Shown one piece after another: positions 44,847-57,563 of a stretch of DNA of 64,000 nt. Source of the stretch: Pohlia nutans (Eukaryota; Streptophyta; Bryopsida; Bryales; Mniaceae); the NCBI GenBank assembly GCA_022496805.1, contig CM040089.1, positions 1,862,501-1,926,500 of the forward strand. The letters run 5' to 3'. A program made the position numbers and the translations under genes. Position 1 is the stretch's first letter, and each line of letters opens with the position of its first letter. The notes beneath the pieces are model-generated. The model saw only the letters and a list, made by a program, of their open reading frames with translations. It was not told the origin of the DNA and made no database searches.

Positions 44847-46136
44847 GCCCTGTTCATAGTGGTATTGCGGATTTTTAGGCACCGAAGTTTAAGATTTGTG
44901 AAGGTATGAAGTAGTGTTTGTGTTTTGTTGGCCAGCTTGGTGGCCTTAGCTCACTGGTCAGGAGCGTGTACAAATGTTATATACTACCGATGTCGGCTGC
45001 CGGCCGATACCCCTAGCTTGCAGGTTACATATCGGCGTATAGCTGGATCCAACTGTGTATCGGCTGCCGGCCGATACCTTTTGACAGTCTTTCGTAGGGG
45101 ACTATCTTGTATGTCATTTTCGAGTTGAGCTTTGTTGCTCATGGACTTGTACAGACATCAATTCAATATGCGAGGAAATTACATTTTCCATACGTGCTTC
45201 AATTGTATGATTGGTATTTATGGCCTGTGTTTGCACTCATCTGTTCCCTGAATTGGATTTTATTAGGGTGATCTCTGCCAGATGTTCTGGGTTTAGGTTT
45301 TAGGGTTTAGGGTTTAGGGTATAGTTTAGTTTAGAAATAATACTGTTGTAGGCCCGCCGACACTTTTCTTTGACTTGTTGGCTTTAGTTTTCACTACATT
45401 AATCGTTTTAATGGGTTTCAGTTGGTTTCTGTGGAGAAAGTGTTAGCAGGCCACCGATACTATTCTATGAAAATGTTCATAATTTGTTTGAATTTCTTCG
45501 TATTCAAGTGTTTTCCAATTTTCGCTACCTTATTTTGGGCATTATCTACAAATTTTGGACATGTTTCACCGTCATAAATTGTATGAATTTGTCCATAATT
45601 AGCACCATAGTCCATAATTAGTTAAATATCAGTTAAAAGTAATAAACTCTAAAGGTTAGTTTCTATATATCCCGCTCACTCACCATAATGTGAAAAATGG
45701 TTGATGAACGGCGTTCACGTGGAAATAAAGAGAATCCAATAGCCTATTGTTATTTGGTTACTTTGAGCAGTCTAAAAGGATGAAGCCGTGAGTCATCTAA
45801 TTGCAACGAGGTCACTATTCACTTTTTAACCTAGAAGCTACCTAGTAGCAGCCGTTACCATATGTACGCTGCATTCAAGTATTCCACGTTGTGGATTAAC
45901 TTGAAGAAGACAATCAAATGGCGGTGGGTCCAACACTAAGAGATAGGAGTAGGTTTAAGCCACATTTTAACACCGCTCCGCTACATTTCCAATACGTTTT
46001 TTTTTTTATTCTTGCCAAATTCTAGTGAGGGAGCAAGACACATGTTCATAAACTATCCCTAAGAGCATCTCCTACCACCTTAGAAATACCCCCGGCCCTT
46101 TTAGTTTTTGGATGAAAAGTGAACTATATATGTGTT
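44847..46136. other. Intergenic sequence with short GC-rich repeats
   Basis: At 44946-44965 a tRNA A-box-like string (TTAGCTCACTGGTCAGGAGC) occurs without a B box. TCGGCTGCCGGCCGATACC occurs twice, at 44993-45011 and 45060-45078; with the preceding TA the second forms the hairpin TATCGGC/GCCGATA. No gene is recognised. Confidence 0.45.
45290..45325 (+). repeat. Interstitial telomere-type repeat
   Basis: Four imperfect TTTAGGG units in tandem, opposite in orientation to the block at 12401. Confidence 0.65.
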
Positions 46137-47318
46137 CAAGGATGTGTTTTCGCACTACAGTAGCATGTCATACTTCTTGACAAAAAAAGTTTATAGTGTT
46201 TTAAAAATATTGATTTATTGATGAAATATAATAAGTAGAGAAAATACCAAAAATATTTTAATATTCTCTTTTGGAATCTTTTGGAATCTTTCAAAATATT
46301 TTATATTATTTTGGAATATTTTAGAATATTCCAAGAATCTTTTTAAATTATCCTTACGGTCTAATTTCCCAAAACATTTTTAGATCTTCATTTATAGAAT
46401 TTAGAAGCAATGAACATTAAAATTTCAATGAAATTACATTTTATATTTTTAGAATTCAAATTTGGTATTATTGGTTATCATTGTACTTTTCATCATGGGA
46501 GAAAAATAATCGTACAGAAAAGGACAACATTACTTTTTCAAAATAGTAAAATTTGTAACACGAGACAATGTAGAGGTGTTGTTTTTTTGAAAGTTTCCCT
46601 AGGCGGAGTTTAACTTGGATTGGCACGATTCAAATTGGGTTTAAAAGCATACTTGATTTCCTATTAGAAAATAATTATAATTTGATTTAATTTGTAATTT
46701 TTTTAGTCTCGGGCAGCTCATAAGGGGGCATCGACCAAAACATAATCTCTCGAAGCATTGCAAGTTAAATTGAGTTTAAAATCAGACTTTCTTTGAACTC
46801 AATTTGAGCAACTTTTCAAAAAATAAAATTGCAAGAGCTATTAATTGCTTGCTACAACATTCAAACCATTGAATTTTTTTTCTAGGTATAGAAAAAAGCT
46901 TGTATAATGGAGTGCAAGAAAATTTGGAATAGAAAGAGTTTTTTACATTGCTAAAAACATCTAAAGTCTACTGAAAATTAAAAAACAGCTAACAGCCTTT
47001 AAGATTTTGGCAAAACGAAAAAACAGTTCAAAAACATTTGAAATTTTTTTAGATATAGAAACATGCTTGCATGATCTACTGAAGATAAAAATTGGAATTT
47101 TTTTTTAACACGCAAAAAAGCATCCAAAGTCTGCTTAAAAAAAAATAGCTCACAGCCACCACGATTTTGGCAAAAAATAAATAAATTCATAATATTCTGA
47201 AAAAAATCTTAGATATAGAAAAAGTCCTGCATAATCTAGAGCAAAAAAAATATTGGATAAAAAGTTTTTTTCACATTGTTAAAAACATTCAAAGTCCGCT
47301 GAAAAAAAAAACAGCTCA
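46137..47318 (+). repeat. Dispersed repeat R1, copy b, with tandem A-rich units
   Basis: It aligns with 24380-25317. From about 46882 a unit of roughly 160 bp beginning near tagatatagaaaaa and containing catccaaagtctgctgaaaa and cagctcacagcc recurs about four times with much divergence. Confidence 0.65.
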
Positions 47319-48067
47319 CAGCCATGATCTATCATCACGATTATGGCCAAAAAAATAAAATAAATAATATTCTAAAAAAATTTCAAGATATAGAAAAAGG
47401 CCTGCGTGTTGTAGTTCAAAACAAAATTTGAAAAAAGAATTAAATATATATGGCAAAAAAATTGCCAATGGTTACATTCCTTTATAATTATCAAAAAAAT
47501 TCAGTTGCTTGCATCAAGACTTCTAGGTGGTTTAGTGGTTTAGAGTATGGTTTGTAATTGGGAGGTCTCGAGTTCGATTCTGGTCACCGGCGGTAGAGCT
47601 TGGGAAACCGTGGTGGGCCTCACAACGGGTTCGGCCATTGCGGGTAGTCGGTTCAGGCAGCCCGAAATAATATTTGGGTAGAGAAAAAAATAATAATAAT
47701 AATAATTTTTTAATTTTTATTTTTTCTATAAAATTATCTTGACCAAATTTAGATATAGAAAGAAAAAAAATCTAGATATAGAAAAGATGATGTCGCACGA
47801 AAAACACACTGAATCAGTGTGACTTTAAACACGATTAAGACACGACATTTGGCAATTGTACAGAGTGAAGAATTCGCACGTTTTCAATAGATGTATCAAT
47901 CGTGTCGAATCAGTACTATATCCGCTTGTACGATCATGATGTCAGATCAGTGCAGTTGCAATGAATGACGCAACGATGCGGAATCAGTGCGAAAAATACA
48001 CGCACCCATAAAATATCGGAAATCGCACTGAAATCGTGTGAAATCAGTGGGGTCCGAAATTCCTGAT
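47319..48067 (+). repeat. Tandem duplication, unit 1 (about 750 bp)
   Basis: It starts at cagccatgatct and ends at gaaattcctgatg, and is repeated immediately by 48068-48823 with few differences. Both units contain a SINE and a block with cgcacgaaaaacacactga and many cgcac/gtgcg words. Confidence 0.85.
47525..47695 (+). mobile_element. tRNA-derived SINE-like copy 2
   Basis: An A-box-like tggtttagtgg (47528-47538) is followed by the B box gagttcgattc (47570-47580) at tRNA spacing, then a GC-rich body (cggtagagcttgg onward) and an A-rich end. It is not a functional tRNA: the acceptor and anticodon stems do not close. Confidence 0.65.
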
Positions 48068-48823
48068 GCAGCCATGATCTGCCATCACGATTTTGGCCAA
48101 AAAAAAAATCAAAATATTCTGAAAAAATTTCAAGATATAGAAAATGACCTGCATGTTGTAGTGCAAAAAAAATTTTGAAAAAAGAATTAGATATACATGG
48201 CAAAAAAATTGCCAATGGTTACATTCCTTTATAATTATCAAAAAAATTCAATTGCTTGCATCAAGACTTTCAGGTGGTTTAGTGGTTTAGAGTATGGTTT
48301 GTAATTGGGAGGTCTCGAGTTCGATTCCGGCCATCGGCGGTAGAGCTTCGGAAACCGTGGTAGGCCCCACCGCGGGTTAGGGCAGTGCGGGTAGTTGGTT
48401 CGGGCAGCCCGAAATAATGTTGGTAGAGAAAAAAATATAATTTTATTTATTTATTTTTATTTTATTTATTTTATTTTTTCAATAAATTTATTTTGACCAA
48501 ATTAAGATATAGAAAGAAAGAAAAATCTAGATATAAAAAAGATGATGTCGCACGAAAAACACACTGAATCAATGTGACTTTAAACACGATTAAGACACGA
48601 CATTTGACAACTGTACAAAATGAAGAATTCGCACGTTTTCAATAGATGTATCAATCGTGTCGAATCAATACTATATCTGCTTGTACGATCATGATGTCAG
48701 ATCAGTGCAGTTGCGATGAATGACGCAACGATGCGGAATCAGTGCAAAAAATACACGCACCCATGGAATATCGGAAATCGCACTGAAATAGTGCAAAATC
48801 AGTGGGGTCCGAAATTCCTGATG
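48068..48823 (+). repeat. Tandem duplication, unit 2
   Basis: Direct copy of 47319-48067. Its end lies within about seven bases of the outer edge of the palindrome. Confidence 0.85.
48272..48430 (+). mobile_element. tRNA-derived SINE-like copy 3
   Basis: Same structure as copy 2, with B box gagttcgattcc at 48317-48328. It arose by the tandem duplication, not by its own insertion. Confidence 0.65.
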
Positions 48824-49670
48824 ATCTACAAAATGGATGAACTTGTTGGATAAGGGTTTTGTGTGTACTTCTAAGGAACAATCTAGACACTTTATGTAAT
48901 TATGTGGCTTTTTCTCCCATGTAAGGAAAGAATTTTGTCATCGTGCATTAAAAATACCAAATTTGGCTAATTCCATACGGTTGTGTGAAAACACGTGCAA
49001 CTATGTTAGTGAATACATTATGAATGTTTTAGTTATGGTGAACTGGTTTGTTTTGGAATTTGTGAACTTCTTTCAATGTTTTGATGAAACAAATAAGTAC
49101 GCCATTAACAATGGGTTTAGACATGTAAATAAGATGTAGTTTCTTGTATACACGAGGGTGATGGCTTGATATGGGTACTCCCTCCAAAAATAGTGTGATT
49201 TTCAAGAATTATCTTTTTGGTAAGAAAAAACCATCAAAAAATTACAAAAATTAGGTGTTATAGATACCATCGGTGAAACTATATACATGGTGTTAAAAAC
49301 ATAATTTCTAGCACACATAAATGAGTTAAACATAAGTCACACTATGTGAGACGTGTAAAAGTGATAGCCATATCAAACCATGAACCACATAAATCTTGTT
49401 GTATGATGAATTCCGTTCCTAATGTTGTAGTACAATGCGAAGGCAGTTCAAGAAAAATTCAAATTAATATAAATAAAGTAAGGTGTGAAATATCGTGGAG
49501 ATTTAAATTTATAATTACACATAGGGTGGTAAGAAATTGAAGAAAGTAAAATTATTAAAAATCAATATAGGGTCCACTAAAGTGCAGAAAATGAGGTAAA
49601 TAGCCCTCCAAAAAATATGTGTTGTATATACGCTTATGTATCCCAAAGAAAAAAACATTAATTAAAACTA

Positions 49671-49841
49671 GACTATTCAATTGAAAAGTGATGGAGGATG
49701 CTCTCCATATCAATAGAGATAGGTCCTCAATTTTGCTACAGTGCTCTAATTTCACGAATTATAAGAGTCCTGTAGAAAAATTGAGGGCCTATCTCTATTG
49801 AGAAGGAGAGCACTCCCCATTACTTTTCCAATCCGATAGTC
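49671..49841. mobile_element. Hairpin MITE in IR1, left copy, 171 bp
   Basis: The two halves pair through gactatt/gatagtc, aaaagtgatgg/ccattactttt and tcaatagagatagg/cctatctctattga blocks. It is present in both arms (right copy 60682-60853). Confidence 0.7.
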
Positions 49842-51668
49842 CAGCTTCAACAAAATGTGTGCTGAATACATTAAGTGGCTTCCCTGAGGGGTGTAGGTAA
49901 GGATTTTAACCTCTCACAATTGTTTCACTTTCATTTACATAAGAGACTGAAAGGCCTATTTTTTTATTGATGGAGACTAGAATGTACTTGATGTCATTCT
50001 TCACTAAGATTAACTATAATATGATTATTTTGTAGTGTAGTTATTAATGTATTTCCAATGACTTAGTGAGTTTAATGATCTCTATAGACAATAACTAACT
50101 GGTGAATTATCATACCTTAAAGTTCAAGTTACTTATGGTAAGAGAAGTTACATATAGGAAGAGAATAAGTCTCTTGTATACTAAATTATTGGTTCTTTCT
50201 AGTTTCTATGGATATTCTCAATATGTTAAATGGTACTTAAAAAGAACTTTGTACTAAGCTACCAAGTGTAGAAACAAAGACAATCATGTAGATGGGACAT
50301 TGAAATAAACAATGTCTTTGAAATATATTGAGAAATCTAGATCAAAAATGTGCTTGCATGCCCTAAATGACCCTAGGTTGTTTCTTTCTCCATACCCAAA
50401 AAGATAGAGTTCAGACATTGATTTTATTTTGGACTAGCCTAAGCTAAAATGGTCATGATTCAAAGATGATTTAATTTTTAAATTTAATATGACAAATCAT
50501 TCAAATTAGTTATGTATCCAAATACACAAAACATAGGTTTTAGGAGCTAATCTTTTACAATTGACGATTTCTACTCATGATATAATGGTAAAATTACATC
50601 ATGAAGTGGACATCGCTACGTTCTAATTTAGAAATGTCCGACTCAAACGGCGTGGGCAAACCTTGGGCCGGAAGTCACTTAGTATAAATTTTGGGTACAT
50701 ATGAGCGAACAAAAGATATGTAATGGGGGGCTATGAAATAATTGGAATATTCTACTATTCATAGTATATTTAGGATATATTCCATATATATTCTAGGAGT
50801 ATTCTTGAAATTTTCCCAAATTGATTTTAAAACACCGCCTATATTACTTCTATAAATTTATAGTTTTTATTTCAAATGAATAAAAGACACCCTATATTTG
50901 TTCTCTCATAGTTATCTAAATTCTTGACAGTGACTTCCCGAGGGCAAACCACATCCCCGCAGGAACATATTTAATACCTTCACAACATAATTTAGCTACT
51001 TGATTACGAGCTTGAATACACTTGAACGGCACGAACGTTTCTGAATACCAATGCACTAGTACAAATTTCATACATAAAATTAATAGATGGGAAGCATATG
51101 AAATCCACATCAGTGAGACTTGTCCTGAGGGATTGAACAGAAAGTAGTCCTTCATTCATATATAGATCCTCCCGAGCAGAACCAAAACTTACGAATAAAT
51201 AATGGTGCAATACTAATGTATTCAGACTCCTAACCGGACGGTTGCTCAACGAAATTTGAAAGGAGGAGCTAGTTTGTATCTTCCGTGAGCACCTTATTTT
51301 CAAATATATCTACGACCAAATTATTAAATGAAAATCATTTTACTGTAAACCTATATCACGAAGGGACTAAACAGTACTTCAATGCTAAACTCAACAAATA
51401 CTTGAATAGTAAATTCAAGTGAAGCTTGGGCAGCTGACTAATCAAGTTCCTTCAACTATCAGGTCAATGCGACATGATAAATGTATATTGAAATAATATC
51501 TAATCTGCACATTCCGGGTACGGGATTACTAACTACGCTATTGGCACTGTAAGCTTCAGAACGGTGAGGTGAACGCAACGTCTGAAGGAGCCGTTCTGCA
51601 TTCTCGACGAAGCTCGGGCGCCGAATCAAATGCAGCATTCAGGTTACGTTGTTGAAATCACCTCTTGA

Positions 51669-51731
51669 TCATTTCGGGCATTTAGGGCATTTCCCATCCC
51701 GATCCTGCAAGCAATCGTGATAGTCTGGAGT
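51669..51731 (-). other. Post-stop extension with a second Cys block, left copy
   Basis: Immediately after the TGA of the gene at 51732-51935 the same frame stays open for 20 codons and holds a Cys, then CPKCPK, before another TGA. See the right-arm copy at 58828-58890. Confidence 0.4.
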
Positions 51732-51935
51732 TCAATCTCCTTCAGAGGTCGAAGAATGTTGACGTGCACGTGAGTACCAGTTGGGCAGCTCCCGCAGACT
51801 CCTTGTCAGCCTCCCGCTAGATCTGGTGGGGGTTGCTTTTGGGCACTTGGGACAGCCTGGTCCCATGCAGTAGTGATTTCTTGTCCCGTCTCCTTCAGAG
51901 GCCGAGGCAATCAGCTGCTGCGCAAAGGACGCCAT
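51732..51935 (-). CDS. Short Cys-rich protein, palindrome copy left (67 aa)
   Basis: This is the inverted twin of 58624-58827, identical in protein sequence. It belongs to the family of 1665-1988: it keeps the start context, the SASEGD block and the first knuckle (C23/C28/C31), then an Arg-rich stretch and SRARQ. The start at 51935 is chosen to match the family; an in-frame ATG further upstream at 52064 would add an unrelated leader. A TGA stops the protein before the place of the second knuckle. The left arm includes the TATA-like gaatatatg (52186-52194) but ends about 1 kb upstream, so distal regulatory sequence present in the right copy may be missing. Confidence 0.5.
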   Translation of the reverse strand: MASFAQQLIASASEGDGTRNHYCMGPGCPKCPKATPTRSSGRLTRSLRELPNWYSRARQHSSTSEGD

Positions 51936-52763
51936 GATCTCTGCCGAAAATCTTGACGAACTGCTACCAGACGATTGATCAGTCGAGACTGATAGATCAA
52001 TACAGCAAATTACTTGCTGTAGACAGCATGCAACGTCAGTGAATGAAACGTCTCCGGAGCTCACTCAGATTATATGGCTCAGAAGCCGGGCACTAGCTAG
52101 ATCGATCAAGAAGCTCACGGATCTTGAGTCACAATCTGACAGCTGATGAAACAATGGATGAGTGTGGAGGCTGTGCTTGGGTCCTGAATATATGCAGTCC
52201 CGAGCTACCAGACAAAGTGCTAGATCTCGAGCTCCAGCTCTGACTGATTCATGTCAGGCTCGACTATTGTCAAACAATGTTGCTGCATGATGTTCCGGGT
52301 CCAATCCAACTGATTGTGTCCCCACGGGAGCTAGTAAGTAGTTTCACACTGCCCACTGACTGCAGGCAAAATCTAAAACGTTGTTTTCGTTCAAGCACAC
52401 CGACGGACAAGTTTGCGACGGCTGACTATGCATGATCGATTGCAGACACATTGTCAAGAAAGTTAGGCCTGTTAGTAACTCAAAATTAACCGTCGCCAAA
52501 TAGTAAGATTATGACACACTTGATGTTATGTTTGAACAATTACCAAAGTCTGTGTTGGATTTGGTTGTAAGAAGGGATGTTTCAGTGAAAATCGCAGCCA
52601 GTTGAATTGCAAATGATGAATCTGCCTGGAAATTGAGTGATATTTGATATGGGCTGGTTAAAAAATCGGTAGTCAACGTCGAAGAAAAACAAGGACAGAT
52701 CACGTCCTGTCGGCCCTAAGTTGGCAATTTCAAAATTACAATGCTTACGTACGCCCCCCTCGC

Positions 52764-52952
52764 CACAGGGCACCTTTGGCACGTTCCAAGATGGGAAAGC
52801 CAAGGGTTTCCTAGGACAGGAAACAAAGAGTCACAGGTCATGTGGGAATGTCCCAAGTGGGAAAAAATAAGCGTTTCCCGCATGAGGTCGAAGCTGCTTC
52901 AAGGTCGAATTTCCCACATGCCACTGTTCATGCACAAGGGAAACACCAAATT
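52764..52952. mobile_element. CACAGGG-end MITE, truncated by the palindrome junction
   Basis: It starts CACAGGGCACCTTTGGCACG and matches the complete right-arm element (57564-57795) up to caccaaatt, then passes abruptly into unrelated spacer. The missing terminal 44 bp show that the inversion breakpoint lies in the element. Confidence 0.75.
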
Positions 52953-53389
52953 AAACAAAAATACATATTCTTTGAACAAAAACCATGGATATTCTCCAAA
53001 TATGAATATGCTCCAATATACTCGTGACCCTATTGCAATATTTAAATAAGTATCACATTTATACTTGGAAAGAAATTGATATTTCTTTTAACATATATTG
53101 AATATTTATTACAACCTAAATTGGACAATTAACATGGTTTTGAGGCTTGTGAGAGAGTCACAAAACTAAACAAATATAAAGGTCTATCAAATGATTCCAT
53201 ATGGAACTCTATACAATATATCTTTTGAATTTTTCTTGAATCTTGAAATTCATTCATCACAACTTGATAAATATGTAATCCAAATGACATTCATTTATAA
53301 ATTAACCCCAAAATGTTTGAACGACCATTTTATGGTTGCTACCTTTATTTTACGGGTTGCCCAGGATCTAAAAAATAAATATAAAATTC

Positions 53390-53850
53390 ACATAGAAAAT
53401 CAAGTCTACTTTCCAACCCAACTTGAATCATGTCAATCCGAGTTAAACTCCACCGAGGAGAATTTTTCAAAGACATAGATCTCAATATAATTGTCCTAGT
53501 GTTATAAAATTTACTATTTCTAAAAATTAATGATGTTTCCTCCTTAAAAAAAATCTTTTTCAATTTTAGAATATAATTTTTAGTTTTGATCAATCATACC
53601 AAATTTCAAATTTTAGAAATAAAATTTGTAATTTTGATGAATATTAAATGGTAAATGCTTCTAAATTCATTAAATGAATATCTAAAAAAAAATTGAAAGT
53701 TTGACCGTACGGATAATTACTAAACATCATGCTTCTTATGTTCTTTTTTGGACCGAACTTCATCAAAGTTGCAAAAATAACATTTATAACACATCTACGT
53801 TTTGCTCTTACCCCCTTGATCTATCATCAGTTAGGGATTGAAGAGCCAAG
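53390..53850 (-). repeat. Dispersed repeat R1, copy d (inverted)
   Basis: The reverse complement aligns with 36450-36860, including the acggataattact and cattgtcctagtgtt-like blocks. Confidence 0.5.
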
Positions 53851-56554
53851 CGACATGAAAAAGAAAGCTAAATAATAACTTGACTATAGTCAGTTGGAAT
53901 ATGAAACAAGCATCTAGAAATGCCCATTCTAGTTAATGGTACAATACTAGTTAATAAAGATACATAGGTTCTTTGTACATTGCAGAAACAAAACAAGCAT
54001 TAGCAATTTCGACTTCCCACTATGGACTTAAAATGGTCTAAATCACAAATTTTAAAATGCGTTGGAAATGTAACTGAGGGTTCTTCAATGGCATAACAAG
54101 TTTTTATAACAATTTTTTGAAATCATGCAACAAAAGAGTTTTTTTAAGACACTCTCTCTACCATCTCGTGCCACCACTATTGACACTAATTACGGTCTTC
54201 ATATGGAAAGACATTCTTGCAATGAGACCTTCAATTGTCTCCAAAGACATGCCTTTCAATGTCAAATGAATGATTTTGGACAATTCCTCGTATGTGGTAA
54301 CATATTGTGAATTATTTGAACCATATTTTAATTTTAGTTCATCTTAAATAAATGTTTATTTTTGGTCAATTTTTAATCATAATCGTCATATTGGATAGAT
54401 TAGGATCATCAAATGTGCCCTTTAAGAAAAGATGAGTAAATAGAAAAGTCGTTTAATCATGTTGGAGTTGGAACTTGGAAAAAATAGGAGTTAGAAAAAT
54501 TTTGATTGAATTTTTTTGAAAATTTGCATAAATATGCTCAAATATTTTGATATTGGACAACCACAAAGATAATCTAAGAGACAAATCAAACTAGACGGGT
54601 GAGTGGTCCATTGGGTGCCAAGACATCCCTCATTTATTTGATTACAAAATTTAAAATGATCTTCAAACCTCATCTTGTTTCAAACAATCAAGAATTTTTT
54701 TAATTTTATTCGATAACCCTTAAACAACATTTCAAGTCATCGGACAGGCAAGTTAAGGCATCTCAAGAAAGAATATAGATTATATATTTAGACCAAGCAT
54801 GAGTGCATGACCAATCAAAACAAAGAAATAAACACAGAAGGAATCAATTGGGAATTCTGGCAAGAATCAAATGATCCTCCAAAACATCTTATGTGCACAT
54901 TGGGAGCACACATGAAAATTTGATGTTACAAGTGAGTGCATTGGATGATCTTCCTTGAACTGCATCCCTAGGCCCCTACTTTGGTTACTACAACTAAAAG
55001 GCTCTCTTGTACAAAGAAAGATTCTCTAAAAACTCACCCCGTCGGGATGTGGTTGTTGTTTTAGAGTTAACAACTTCTACTTGGATGTTTCATTCCCCTA
55101 AAGGTCACTTGCTTATAAATCTTAAAAGCACAAGTGTCCAAACTATGTTATCCTAATGCTATAATGTTATATTTCAATAGAGTTGTAAAACCATTGTGAT
55201 TATGCTTTGTGAATTTTTTAATTTTTTAATTGAGAAATATGATTCTTTTATAAATGGTTTCATTATTTCTTGTGTCAATGAATGTAGGTCAAAATAGTAA
55301 ATTTATTAAATGCAAGAATTTTTCAAATTATTATTATGATGCTTTTGCAAGAAATAATACATGTCACATCTATACATGGGAAAACATTGTTTGATATTTA
55401 TTTGACCATATATTAAATGTTTATTACAAGTGATGACTCCATATGGGACTCTATATGATCAAATTCTTTTGGATTTTGGTAGTTTGAAGTTCATTCATCG
55501 CAACCATTACAAAACAATTTAGGCCTCCAAAAGGCTGTTAACTCAGCCAAATTGGCATGCAAAAAATTCAATAAAATAATAATAAAAATTTAATAAATGA
55601 AATTTGATGTGGCACCATTTTCACCTTGTTAGACTAGATTTTAAAAATTATTTTGTGAAAAAAATATTTTTTTAAATTGTTTAATTTTTTAATATTATAA
55701 TATTTTTATTTTTGCATGGCAATTTGACTGAGTTAGCAGCCTTTTGGAGGCCTAGAATTCTTTATAATTTTAATAAAGCATGTAATCCAAAAGACATTCA
55801 TTTGTAAATTAAAAATCCAACCCACACAAAGAGGAGTAACGAATGAGGCCCATATTTCCCGAGCATTGTACTGTATCAATAAGGGTTTTTTTCTCGCTTT
55901 TATAGCTAGTTTGCTAAAAAAGTCAAAAATCTATTTGGAGACACACTATTTGGGAACATAATGAGAAAAATGCCACCTCATGTAGCCACCAAAGTAATGG
56001 ATTGCACCTGTTGCAAGCGAGGTTGGGACTTTGTGAGCAACACGTATTGGATGAAAGGGCCAAGATGTTGAATGAAAAGATAGGATGTACGAAGGGTTAC
56101 ACGAAAGGCCAATATATTGGGTGAAAAAGATAAGATGTATGCAAAAGCACCACCAATTTTACCAGATAAAAATTTAAAAAATAAGGGATCAAAAACCATC
56201 TCACTTCACTTGCATGCAAGCTTTGTAGCCTAAAGTTAGATAACCCCATAACCAAAAAGAAAACCCTCGTACAACTGGAATATGAAACATTCAGGCATCT
56301 AGAGATGCTCTTTCTACTTACTGGTACAGGACCTACATACGAGTAGCTTATTGAGTGGTCAAACTCCATGTTCCCGACATGTCAAGCAAATATCTCCGTG
56401 CATTTCAACACATCAAATTCACAAAATAGTGAAAATACCATACCTAGTCGGAAGAAAGGTGTCACAACACCCCATAACATTCAGTAGCCTCTGTAACTGC
56501 TGCCTCCCTCCAACAGAATGATGTGGAATATCCCACATCATTTCATCCCCCAAT

Positions 56555-56700
56555 GTTTATTTGATTCAATCACAATTCAACAGTGTTTTGTAATTTTTTA
56601 TTTGATTCATTCACAATTCAACAGTGTTTTGTAATTGTTTGTTTGATTCATTCACAATTCAACAGTGCTTTGTAATTGTTTATTTGATTCTATAGTTCAT
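56555..56700. repeat. Minisatellite, about 41-bp unit, 3.5 copies
   Basis: The word ttgattcattcacaattcaa followed by cagtgttttgtaatt recurs three times in tandem with few changes and ends with a partial unit. Confidence 0.85.
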
Positions 56701-57563
56701 TCAATTAGAAATCACCGGTCGCTTCATATATAAAGGTGAATGAAACTAAAAGGCAGTCTCTTCAAAGGCTACTGAATGTTATGCCTCTGCTTAGATGGTC
56801 CAGCTCTCCACTGCTCCTCACCGAGTAACATTGACCCCGAATGCCAGGAGGTATGAATTATGGATTATATGGTAGCCATGGCGCGCGGCCATGACTTCCA
56901 CACTTCGCCTCCACAGATCTCGATGCTACCACTTCAAATTCGAAGTGTACGTGTTTCATAATGTGTTGAATCATTCACTCACAACTAAATAATGTCTGAC
57001 CTTAAGCTCAAGGTGGCACTAATATGGGATCGATCCCCAAGTCTTAACACACAGTCTCCGACACTTCTGATCCGATCCAGGCTGTCCATCTCGGAATTTT
57101 ATCAATCGAGCTGCATAAACCTTTACAGCTTACTTCTGTGCGCGTGAGTGCGTAACTGTGCAATTTGACACTCCAATGACACACGTGCTCGCAAGGATCT
57201 CGCAGACTCTACCTAAAGTTATTTACTTCAAACCAATCCATACTAACTGGATTTCAACATCCGACGGATCTGCACAGTTCCCAGTCGATCGATCGTGCGG
57301 GCAGCTGTGTGGATCTGGAAAACAATTCAATTCCAGTACTAGTAATCCTTCGTTTTTTGACCTTATGATCTGGCAATTATATTAAGTTATTCAATCCGAA
57401 GCCGACAGAACAAACAGACAGTGCCACTTGTACACAATTATCGCTACCGTGCTCGAGAACACATGTGTGCCCACTGGAAGAACTCATTAACAGCTAGTGT
57501 GCAACTCATCAACGCACACTCGCTCTTCGATAGCCGGGTCAACAATCACTTGGGGGGCGCCGA

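Larger units (their letters stand above)
48830..52952 (+). repeat. Palindrome IR1, left arm
   Basis: Reverse complement of 57607-61546 with scattered mismatches and a few indels. The arm is longer mainly through about 150 bp at 49524-49670 and about 35 bp near 50290 that the right arm lacks. It ends inside a CACAGGG-end element. Confidence 0.93.

Noticed and set aside
47528..47600. Functional tRNA gene
   Set aside because: A and B boxes are recognisable, but the stems do not form a cloverleaf and the sequence is repeated with an SINE-like body and A-rich tail.
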